Source: Phymorhynchus buccinoides
Lineage: Eukaryota > Mollusca > Gastropoda > Neogastropoda > Raphitomidae
Direction of reading: 5' to 3'
NCBI GenBank assembly: GCA_017654935.2
Contig: CM065700.1
Span: forward strand, 43,727,570 to 43,791,569
Length of the DNA stretch: 64,000 nucleotides
A model generated the notes under the pieces. It did no database searches. It was given only the letters and a program-made list of their open reading frames with translations, and had not been told where the DNA came from. This document shows, in pieces, positions 1 to 8,877 of the stretch (its first letter is position 1; each line of letters begins with the position of its first letter). Both the position numbers and the translations under genes were made by a program.

Positions 1-286
1 CTTGACCTTTGACCATTTTCGAACTTGGCCTAGATATTCTTAGTACCAATCCGCATCCTAGGTCCCTCTGTTCAAACGTTATCGTGTTAACATAGTCAGA
101 TAGTCACATAGTCGGGAACAGAATCCACCGAAAACATTACCCGCTTCGCTATCTTTGTTCGCGACTGGAAATAAAATAAGCCCCAGAATCTAATAAACTA
201 AAACCGAAAGGCGAAAACAAAAAACCACTAAGTTTCACACAAAGCAAGACGAAATGCAATGACAAAAAAATCCCATTTCATACGAC

Positions 287-3200
287 TTACGAAGCAAATC
301 GGCGTGTGACTTGTTTGAGGGCAGCCTCTTTCTTGGCGCGGTGAGCCTTGCTGGCCTTCTCTGCTAAAGCGTGGGCGAGCTTGTCTCTCTTGGGGAGATC
401 AGGTATCTGAAAGATGACATCAAAGTACAGTGGAACCTCCCTTATAAGACCTCCCATTACAAGACTCCCTCCCACATAAGACCTACCATATTTTTCGGAC
501 TATAAGGCGATACTTTTTTCAAAGACTGAGACCCCTGCGCCTTATCATGTGACTGATGAAATAGTAACAAAATATAGTAACAAAATCTGAAATTTGGGTA
601 AAATTTGGGGGGTGCGCCTTATACAAAGGTGCGCCTTATAGTCCGAAAAATACGGTACTTCTCTGAGACATTGCCCTTCTTTGTAAGTATTAAGATTACC
701 TCCCTTATAAGACCTCATTTTGGATGATTTTTTGAAGGTCTTATAAGGGAGGTTCCACTGTAACAGGCTTGTTATCATTAATTGGGAAAGAAAGAAATCA
801 GATGTTTATGTTTCATGGTTTCAACGCGACTCAACTAAACCTTTATTATATGACTAAAAGATCAATTATATGTGGCAACGTCCGCGATTCCAACAATTAA
901 AACAAACATCACATATGACAATATTGTCACGATGGCTTAGAGTCAAAACGGACCACTTTTAAAGCAAAGGAAAAAGGCAGAGTCAAAGAGAGTGGCAGAT
1001 AAGAAGAAGCTACAAGCACAGAAAGTGGGGGGAACTATTTTTACGAAAGACCCCCCCCCCCCCCCCCCACCCCCCCGGGGAGATTTTTTGCAGTTACAAA
1101 ACCACGACCGTTGCTCACCTTGAAAACAGGACCAGGGGATTGCATGGGCAGCGTCTCCGTCCCTTCCAACCTGAGCGGGGTGCCCTCGATCTCGCCCCAG
1201 GTCATCAGGGGGGACTCCTCCACCCCGGGAGCCGGCGAGGGGGTGCCCAGCACCTTGAACCCGTTCACCTGCGGCGTCTGGCCGGCCAGAAGCTCGCGGC
1301 CGTCGTGGCCGATCTTCCCCTGGTTCACCATGGCCTTGTGGGCCGCGGCCTTGTTCAGGAGCTCCTTGCCGCCGGCTGCGCCGAAGGGGTTCTGGGCGAA
1401 GCGCGTGTTTTCGTGGACGACCTGCCGGGCTTTGCGCTTCTTCATTTCGATGAGTTCGTTGGCAGAGTACTCCACCCCTGTTTTAGGGGACAGACAGACG
1501 ATTGGTCAGTCGAAGGATTAATGAATAAATCGGAGAGGTCAATCAGTCAGTCGGTCAGTCAATTCAATTCAATTCAAATAACTTTATTAATCCCTGAGGA
1601 AATTAAGACGCACAGTCGTTGGCTTCATAAACTATATCATTATCAATAAAGAAATTGAACAAAGGTTGAATACTCTCTTTCTAATTAACTCCCCTCCATC
1701 AAAGTTGATTACAATACCAATCACCTAGCAGTGCGTGGGTCAGAACCAAAGTGAGACAAACAAAGCATCATTCTCATATCAATAAACATGTACATTATGA
1801 ATACATCCGATGGCACGGAAAGAGTACAAAACATTATACAAGTAACAACATCTAGCAATTGAAAAGGGAAAGAGGTAAATTACTGCAAGTATAAAACATA
1901 AACGCCTTCACACACGCTCTACTGTCTTCACACCCGCACCTACCGCCACCCCGACCCCCCCACCCCTCCAGGGGAAAAAAAAAAATCAAACCAGTCAATC
2001 AGTTGGCCAATCAAATCAGTCAATTGATCAGTCAGTCAATCATTTGGCCACTAAAATCGTCAATCAAATCAGTCAGTTGGCCTATAAAATCTGTCAATCG
2101 ATCGGTCAGTTAGGGGTAATCATTTGGCCAATATTAAGTCATTTGGCCAATCAAATCAATCCGTTGGTAATCACATCAGTCAATCGATCAGTCAGTCGTT
2201 CAATCAAATCAATCAGTTGGCCAATCAAATCCGTCAATTGATCAGTCAGTCAGTTGGCCAATCAAATCCGTCAATTGATCAGTCAGTCATTTGGCCAATC
2301 AAATCAATCCGTTGGTAATCAAATCAGTCAATAAATCAATCAGTCAATCAGTTGTTCAATTAAATCAATCAGTTGGCCAATCAAATCCGTCAATTGATCA
2401 GTCAGTCATTTGGCCAATCAAATCAATCCGTTGGTAATCAAATCAGTCAATAAATCAATCAGTCAATCAGTTGTTCAATTAAATCAATCAGTTGGCCAAT
2501 CAAATCCGTCAATTGATCAGTCAGTCAGTTGGCCAATCAAATCCGTCAATTGATCAGTCAGTCATTTGGCCAATCAAATCAATCCGTTGGTAATCAAATC
2601 AGTCAATAAATCAATCAGTCAATCAGTTGTTCAATTAAATCAATCAGTTGGCCAATCAAATCCGTCAATTGATCAGTCAGTCAGTTGGCCAATCAAATCC
2701 ATCAATTGATCAGTCAATCAGATGGCCAGTCAAATCAGTCAATCAAATACTAAGTCAGTTTCTCAGTCAATCAGATAGACACTAAGTCTGTCACATAAGC
2801 ATACTCTTGTTGATGCCGAGTCAGTTGATCAATTACTTATTAGGTAACCAATCATCCGATCTCTACTCCACTCCTGTGGATAGTCAACCAATTAATCAAT
2901 CGAAGAATTTGCAATGAATGAATCAATCAAATAATAAATAAATCATGAGTAGTCTATTCCTGTCCTCAGTTAATCAATCATGCAAGGAACCATCATCGGT
3001 CACGAGTACTCTGTCTAATTTTGTCCCATTCAATCAATCAATCAGTCACTATCAGTTAATCATCAACGGTGTTGATTCCATTCCTGTCAGAGTCAATCAA
3101 GCAAATCAACCAAATTTATTCAATTTTTTTGTTAAATTCAATCAATCACAAGCATGTGTCAACACTAAAAGGATAATCTTGTGATAATGAAAAAAAATGA

Positions 3201-4099
3201 GTGATAGAATTACATATAGCATTTGTTATATGAGTAAAAGCTTCCAGCACATACAAAACAAAAGAATGACTATTATATCCATTTCTTCCCAGTTTCGATT
3301 TCCAATCCACTCTATGTCCTTGGTGCGTTCGGGTCAAAGTCATAGGGAATCACTATGCCCTGGGGAGCTGTCGATGGATGGACGTAGTGGAACCAAAAAA
3401 ACAAAAAACCTTTTTGTAACAAGAATTTTGTTGCAAAGAATGAAGCCAACTTTCTTACGTCCCACCTGGAAGGTGAAAAGGTGGAAAGTGGGAAGCGTTA
3501 AGTATGGCAACAGAGGCAGTGAGCGAGTTCACAATGATCCCCACCTGTAGTGTAGGTGAAAGGGTGGGAGTAAAAAAAACGGCTGCAGTCAGCTGCGGAC
3601 TGCAAACTCTGTATATTCAGGCTTTTTGGTGGCACCCTCGAAAGAGAACCTCACTCACACTGGCTCCGCAACTAAGCCATTATTGTCGTCAGTAGGGAAC
3701 TTAGTAGGTGGTGTGCTACGTACGTTACCTCAGAACAGGCTCCACTGAACTCCACCGAAGTGACTCAGCAGCAGTGCAGTGTCTCCTCTGGTGGTTGCCT
3801 CCTGACGACCTAACATAGATTCGCTCCCCTTGGACTGCTGATTTCGGATTCCACGACCCGACAAGCCAAGGTGCGGCCGCGACTTTGGACTCGGAATGAG
3901 CGCGATGGAGCAACACCACTGTACGGCCCAGAAGATGGGAGAGCAAAAACAACAAAATGATAGCCGTATCTTACATACCTTCAGGGACATACATGACGGT
4001 GTTGTCCGGCTTGTAGGTCCAGGTGTCCATATTGAAGGGACGCTCAGTGATGGCTGCTTGTTCCTCTATGCTGGGCAGGGCCAGCTTTCTTTCATGCTC
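287..4099 (-). CDS. ESS2: ESS2 (DGCR14) splicing factor, C-terminal three exons
   Basis: Three exons on the minus strand join in phase: 3979-4099, 1119-1477 and 287-406 (stop TAA at 287-289), giving 199 C-terminal residues. Acceptors are TTGTAG, AAACAG and TTTCAG; donors are GTATGT and GTGAGC. The first exon carries MDTWTYKPDN followed by VMYVPE, the second YSANELIEMKK and later ESPLMTWGEIEGTP, and the third opens IPDLPKRDKLA and ends in a basic helix. These segments, in this order, are the conserved C-terminal half of ESS2/DGCR14, a nuclear protein associated with the late spliceosome. Family members are roughly 450-500 residues, so the N-terminal half is missing. I found no matching exon between 4100 and 8877, so it may lie in the 4743-5242 gap. 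A MITE ends only about 20 bases upstream of the last acceptor. Confidence 0.9.
428..760. mobile_element. pogo/Tigger-like MITE (CAGTGGAACCTCCC ends), interrupted
   Basis: Terminal inverted repeats CAGTGGAACCTCCCTTATAA at 428 and its reverse complement ending at 760 are flanked by TA on both sides, the target duplication of Tc1/mariner/pogo elements. A second MITE sits inside it (486-655). The same sequence is tandemly amplified at 17.8-18.7 kb. It lies in the last ESS2 intron. Confidence 0.8.
486..655. mobile_element. MITE with TTTCGGACTATAAGGCG ends, nested
   Basis: Inverted ends CCATATTTTTCGGACTATAA and its reverse complement ending CGAAAAATACGG are flanked by TA/TA. It is inserted inside the 428-760 MITE, splitting it. 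Related copies lie at 10,146-10,332 and 43,155-43,305, and a fragment at 17,725-17,765. Confidence 0.8.
945..1085 (+). repeat. D1 fragment and poly-C tract in an ESS2 intron
   Basis: The D1 body words GGCAGAGTCAAAGAGAGTGG and GGGGGAACTATTTTTACGAA are present, followed by a C homopolymer (1051-1068). It sits just downstream of the ESS2 exon donor at 1113-1118. Confidence 0.7.
1545..2760. repeat. Satellite-like array of CAATCAGT / GGCCAATCAAAT units
   Basis: Short words (TCAGTCAG, TTGGCCAATCAAATC, CGTCAATTGATCAGTCAG) repeat imperfectly. They build a higher-order unit of about 120 bp that recurs near 2363, 2485 and 2640. The core is 1974-2760; scattered units lie outside, to about 3150. It lies in an ESS2 intron, and I see no coding signal. 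Confidence 0.85.
3296..3956 (-). repeat. Dispersed repeat D2, copy 1
   Basis: The reverse complement matches a second copy at 16,830-17,245. Shared words include GGAGACACTGCACT, CACTTCGGTGGAGTTCAG and CAGTCCAAGGGGGAGCGAAT. The 3300-3360 end matches 17,190-17,240 (ACTTTGACCCGAACGCACCAA). No frame is conserved between the copies. Family not recognised. Confidence 0.7.
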
Positions 4100-4256
4100 C
4101 TACAACAAAGAACAACAAACATTTAGCATAAACCATAACGGCAAAGATTCTGAACTCTAAAAATACAGCAGGTCATTTGCCTATATGCAAAAAGGGAAAT
4201 CATATATTGACACGAAATATTTCATGTTGAGAAATATGGACATCCGGCTCAAGTTA

Positions 4257-4445
4257 ACCCTTTCATGGCCACTGTCGCCTCTTGGCACCACAATGATATA
4301 ACACCAGTGTTACTTAAAGGCATCAAATGAGGGTCTGGTATACAGTGACATTATGTTCTTAATTTTGGGAGGTAAGGAGGAGTTCCAGAAGGTGGGGGAA
4401 CTATTTATACAAGACTCCCCGGTATCCCCATGGGGTGTGGGGGTG
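4257..4445. repeat. TTAACCCTTTCA MITE fragment followed by a D1 fragment
   Basis: 4255-4350 shares GTCGCCTC, AGCACCACAATGAT and GGCATCAAATGAGGGTCT with the complete element at 9145-9421. 4375-4440 carries the D1 words CCAGAAGGTGGGGGAACTAT and GGTATCCCCATGGGG. From 4446 to the gap at 4743 I see no gene. Confidence 0.6.
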
Positions 4446-4742
4446 CTTTACCGTATCTTGGATGCCTTCTACATCAGAGAGCCAGACATGCTTGGATTTA
4501 CGTTTGCATTCCCATTCTAAAATCTAAGAAAATGAAGATACATTCACACAGCTCGCCACCTTATGATCTTGTATGCCTTCTTTCTCAACAGCGTGCGTTC
4601 ACATTTATAGAAAATTAAGATAAATTTATACAGTTCCTTTCCTTATCTTGTGTGCCTTCTTTCCCTGAGAGCCAGATATATTGCTAGTCAAACTGTAAGG
4701 CGAATGAGGGGTCTCAGTCCAGGGGGAAAAAAAAACTACGGC

Positions 4743-5242
4743 NNNNNNNNNNNNNNNNNNNNNNNNNNNNNNNNNNNNNNNNNNNNNNNNNNNNNNNNNN
4801 NNNNNNNNNNNNNNNNNNNNNNNNNNNNNNNNNNNNNNNNNNNNNNNNNNNNNNNNNNNNNNNNNNNNNNNNNNNNNNNNNNNNNNNNNNNNNNNNNNNN
4901 NNNNNNNNNNNNNNNNNNNNNNNNNNNNNNNNNNNNNNNNNNNNNNNNNNNNNNNNNNNNNNNNNNNNNNNNNNNNNNNNNNNNNNNNNNNNNNNNNNNN
5001 NNNNNNNNNNNNNNNNNNNNNNNNNNNNNNNNNNNNNNNNNNNNNNNNNNNNNNNNNNNNNNNNNNNNNNNNNNNNNNNNNNNNNNNNNNNNNNNNNNNN
5101 NNNNNNNNNNNNNNNNNNNNNNNNNNNNNNNNNNNNNNNNNNNNNNNNNNNNNNNNNNNNNNNNNNNNNNNNNNNNNNNNNNNNNNNNNNNNNNNNNNNN
5201 NNNNNNNNNNNNNNNNNNNNNNNNNNNNNNNNNNNNNNNNNN
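4743..5242. other. Assembly gap (500 N)
   Basis: Exactly 500 N, a conventional placeholder of unknown true size. It lies upstream of the first ESS2 exon seen and could hide its N-terminal exons. Confidence 0.99.
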
Positions 5243-5350
5243 GCCTCTAGGATCGTCCCACCATCTTTGTTTTATATCGACTAATGTCCCATATGTGTCT
5301 GGTTCCAGACCGGAGGACGTTAAACAGATTTTCATTCACTTGAAGCATAT
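5243..5350 (-). repeat. Dispersed repeat D3 fragment
   Basis: CCCATATGTGTCTGGTTCCA and CCGGAGGACGTTAAACAG match, inverted, the segment at 51,675-51,760. A relative sits in both palindrome arms near 26,820-26,890 and 28,900-28,970. Confidence 0.6.
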
Positions 5351-5360
5351 TATTATTAAA

Positions 5361-5609
5361 ACCCTTTCACCGCCAAAGTCGCATTTTTAGCACCACAATG
5401 ATTTAACACCTATGTCACTAAAAAGGCATCAAATTGGGGTCTATTATCCAAAGACCCTATTGTCTTAGTTTTGCGGAAGTAAGGGTAGACCTTATTTTAT
5501 ATATGTCACAGAAGAATCCCCGATACTGCAGATGGTTTTTGTTCTCTACCCAGGTAAATTCAATGGACATTTGTGGCTAAAATATGGCTGGCGGTGAAAA
5601 GGTGTTAAA
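5361..5609. mobile_element. MITE with AACCCTTTCACCGCCA ends
   Basis: It opens AACCCTTTCACCGCCAAAGT and closes with the inverted GGCTGGCGGTGAAAAGG. A fuller relative is at 9145-9421. From 5610 to 5997 I see only AT-rich unique sequence. Confidence 0.7.
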
Positions 5610-5997
5610 CAAAAAAAAATCAAAAACAACTGTACTGGAAGCATAGTGAACTAAACGTTTTCAACAACAAATGAAATGGACATATAAAATGTGAGCATCG
5701 TTCTCGTAATGCCTTTAGCTGAAATATGTCTGGAACTGGAAGAAATATCTGGCAACAAAAACATCATCCTGATAAATCCGAACACCGTTTACAACAACGG
5801 AAATAGTGGAGAAAGGAAAATGATCCATTTATGACGACGATACCACAACCAATATGTGTCCATTTTACCTGGGCCAGTTTACAAGACACCATAATGCAAA
5901 AATAACACCCCAAAAAGCCAACAAAAAGTAACACCCACAAAAGTGGGAGAACTCAAACTGCAGAATTCATCAGTCAAATTTAGTCTCGTCTTTGATA

Positions 5998-6541
5998 CAG
6001 TGGAATCCGTTTAATTGGCCATCGGATAATCGTCCAAAGCCGCTTAATCGGCCAATTTCCTCTGGAACGGAATTTTTTCTTCTTAAGCATGTGTTATTTT
6101 GTTCGTTTTTACGGCCAAAGCTGAAATCTTCAATTTCGCTTTATTGGCCACTTTTTCTCTCTAATTTTTCCTCTTTACCCCCCAAACAACAGAGGCAGAC
6201 AAACTGACAACACGCTTTTTGACGTTTACATGGTTGAGTGTGAAGTTGGAAGGTGAGCTGTTGTCAATTGAAAGACCCTGCATGGCGTTAAAATCACTCA
6301 AGAAAACAAAATCATTGTCTTTTACTCGTGCTTCTGTCAAGTTGTAGGATTAATAAACACACACACATCACAAAAAGGGAAAAAATTTGAATTTGAACTG
6401 CAACATTTAATTTTGACGTCATTGCTTTTGACTTGCATAATTGCGTCATACAGTATCTCGATGTTCGTTTTATCGTCCGATTCGCTTTATCGGACATATT
6501 TTTCCTGGTCCCAAAAGTGGCCGATTAAGCGGATTCCACTG
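5998..6541. mobile_element. pogo/Tigger-like MITE (CAGTGGAATCCG ends), 544 bp
   Basis: CAGTGGAATCCGTTTAAT at the left and GCGGATTCCACTG at the right are inverted and flanked by TA/TA. The interior repeats TTATTGGCC/TTATCGG words and has no transposase frame, so it is a non-autonomous copy. Confidence 0.8.
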
Positions 6542-6599
6542 TACAATGATATACCTCTGATCGAGGTAAACTCTTTTAAACCAAACCCAGGATTTGTCT

Positions 6600-6950
6600 A
6601 CCAACATTACATCCCCCCTCCCCTCTCCTCCATGGGGATACCCGGGAGGGGGTTGTTTTTTGCACAAATAGTTGCCCCACCTTCTGGAAGTTCGGTGCTT
6701 GTAACTTCCTCTATTATATCACTCTCTTTGACTCTGCCTTTTCCTTTGCTTACTCGTCAATACTGTCATCTACTATATTTCTGCTTTACTGATCCATTCT
6801 CTTACCTTTTTTTTCTATACACTCTTACAAAGATTTTCTCCAACCAAAGATGGACATGCTGGGCTTATTTCTTAGGCGCATAACGACAGCATGACCCATC
6901 TGAGCTCCTAGGGCACAAAACTCAGCGACTGACGAAGAAGAAGATAAAAA
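6600..6950 (-). repeat. D1 repeat, B-type outer module
   Basis: On the minus strand it carries the D1 body (CCAGAAGGTGGGGCAACTAT, AAAGAGAGTG) followed by the B module (AGAAATAAGCCCAGCATGTC, TTATGCGCCTAAGAAATAA). Relatives lie at 21.72-22.09, 33.83-34.13, 59.15-59.47 and 63.86-64.0 kb. 6951-7400 shows no gene. Confidence 0.7.
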
Positions 6951-7689
6951 AGTCTACTAAATTGAACTTCAAGTTTTGAAAATGAAATTTTGGAGCATGG
7001 CTGAGATCAAAAAAGAAGAAGGCAAACTTTCCATAATTGATCTTGTTGCACCTTTATACACCTTGCACTCACATCCAATGGAGGGTACCCCTATTCAGGG
7101 TATTAATGAGTAATTCTTTTAAACACAATACAATTCCCTATCTCTCCCTTTCCCATTGTCTCAATTTGTTTGAACTGTGTCCTATTGTCTAAAAAATCAT
7201 AGGTACTATAATATGGCAGCAAGCTTGCTTGTGAACAAAAAAGCGCTACTAATCTTATTCAATAAACAAAACAAAATGAACATGTGTAACTAAAAACAGC
7301 AGTCATTTCTATCTGTACCGAGCCTATGGAGCATAATGTGTACTATTTCAAGGGTTATACACAATCAAACTTTTATCACCGATAAAAAAATATATAACAG
7401 AAATAATGCATGTACCCCTCAAAATTTCAAAGATGGCAAATAAGTTGGAGACAGATCCAAGAACCAGTACACATTTACACTAACAAAACATGATCCTCTA
7501 TATTGCTAAAAACAAAATGACGAAGAGAACCTACTGTAGAAAGAACTGTATTTCCAAGATGGCAAACAACTCGAGACAGATCCAAGAACCAATGACCTTT
7601 CTTAAAAACAAGCAACCCCAAACAGAACCATCTTTAAACAGACTAATAATAATTACAGTACTAAAGCATGAAGAGAAGCTATAAAACAG

Positions 7690-7830
7690 GGCCTGTATTC
7701 ACGTTGAGATAGCATGAGACTTAGCATCATGCTAACTTAGAAGCTCTTCCAAAAGTCCTATTAAATCCTATAGGACATTGGAAGAGCTTCTAAGTTAGCA
7801 TCATGCTAACAAGTAACATGAATACAGGCC
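7690..7830. mobile_element. 141-bp palindromic MITE (GTATTCACGTTGAGATAGC)
   Basis: A near-perfect palindrome folds on CCTATTAAATCCTATAGGA, with outer ends GGCCTGTATTCA and TGAATACAGGCC. CAG flanks both sides (7687-7689 and 7831-7833). A sister copy interrupts the Tc1 transposase at 56,282-56,432. Confidence 0.9.
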
Positions 7831-7976
7831 CAGGACAGTAACTTTACACTGCTAAAACAAATTAAAGAAAGGATACGAGACAGCTTCACACTTCAGTTCA
7901 GTAAACGAAGCCAAAGGTTTTGTAGCGACAGTTGAAGCCGTTTTTGTCTTTCTCAGCAGCTCTCTTCGTTAAACTA

Positions 7977-8345
7977 TGTGAACTTCTTCTTCTGCGTTCC
8001 CAGGCCATAATGGGTAAGGTATGTATGTGTCCGGTTTTCAGTTTTCACTGGTCTCCCCGACGCATACAGCCGACACATTCTGATTTCGGAGGAGCTCAAA
8101 GGAGATAAATTTGGAAGGAGAATGGGCCAATAAGTCAGAAAGACAGTAGATGACAGAAAGCAAAGGGAAAAGGCAGAGTCAAAGAGAGTGGCAGATTAGA
8201 GGAAGTTACAAGCACAGAACTTCCAGAAGGTGGGGGAACTATTTTTATGAAAGACCCCCCGGTATCCCCATGGGGAGAGACTCGTGGAGGGGGCGGGGTC
8301 GTCCAGCTCACCGTATGGAGGCATGAGGCATCCACCCACTGCCCC
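7977..8345 (+). repeat. D1 repeat, A-type outer module
   Basis: It begins TTCTTCTTCTGCGTTCCCAG, then GTCCGGTTTTCAGTTTTCAC, CGACACATTCTGATTTCGGA and the shared body GAACTTCCAGAAGGTGGGGG, and ends CATGAGGCATCCACCCACTG. There is no A/B-box tRNA head, so the class is unclear (SINE or MITE). Full-length relatives lie at 10,417-10,870 and 48,370-49,205. Confidence 0.8.
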
Positions 8346-8593
8346 AACTACATGAACAAAACTGGGCACAAGACACTATATTGCTAAGACATAAAGAAGA
8401 AGCCACTGATAAGGCAGTTCAGTAAGCAAAGGCAAAGGTTTTGTAGCGATAGTTGATGCCGTTTCATTTCTGCAGCTCGAGTCAGCTAATTAACAAAACA
8501 GGGCATTAGACACACTATCAAGGCAAGGAACAAGGAAGAATACTCACTATATTGCTAAAACATAAAAAAGACATTTAAAAAAAAATCATGACA

Positions 8594-8665
8594 GTTCAGT
8601 AAGCGAAGGCAAAGTTTTTGTAGCGATAGTTGATGCCTTTACATTTCTGCAGCTCCATTTGTTAA
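8594..8665 (-). pseudogene. Partial last-exon copy (third unit)
   Basis: In the frame of the real exon it reads MELQKCKGINYRYKNFAFAY then stop, against MELQKRNGINYRYKNFAFAY in the gene. An in-frame TAA lies two codons before the Met, so only the last 20 codons are preserved. The sister copy at 8722-8793 reads MELQKCKGVNYCYKNFAFAY. The copy at 8419-8480 has a stop in place of the Arg. The copy at 7901-7965 is the most diverged. Confidence 0.8.
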
Positions 8666-8877
8666 GCTACACTAACAAAACAGGGCATTAGACTATATTC
8701 CTACTAATGAGACAGCTCAGTTTAGTAAGCGAAGGCAAAGTTTTTGTAGCAATAGTTGACGCCTTTACATTTCTGCAGCTCCATTTGTTAAGCTACACTA
8801 ACAAAACAGGGCATTAGACTCATTATATATTGCCAAAACAAAGAAGAAGAAGAGGGCTACTAATGAGACAGCTCAGT

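Larger units (their letters stand above)
7400..8877 (-). repeat. Tandem array of partial copies of the neighbouring gene's last exon and 3' flank
   Basis: Units contain the inverted last-exon tip (TACAAAAACTTTGCCTTCGC on the minus strand), then CAAAACAGGGCATTAGACT and TATATTGCTAAAACA flank. Exon-tip copies begin near 7901, 8419, 8594 and 8722, plus the real exon at 8878. Older flank-only units reach 7400-7680 (AAGATGGCAAA and GAGACAGATCCAAGAACCA, each twice). The array is interrupted by a MITE (7690-7830) and a D1 repeat (7977-8345). Confidence 0.85.

Noticed and set aside
3896..4126. A plus-strand gene over 3.9-4.1 kb
   Set aside because: It is the antisense of the ESS2 exon at 3979-4099 plus D2 sequence.
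4650..5390. Frames running through the N gaps (also 40,886-41,628)
   Set aside because: Most of their length is unknown bases; the flanking residues belong to repeats or the LINE pseudogene.
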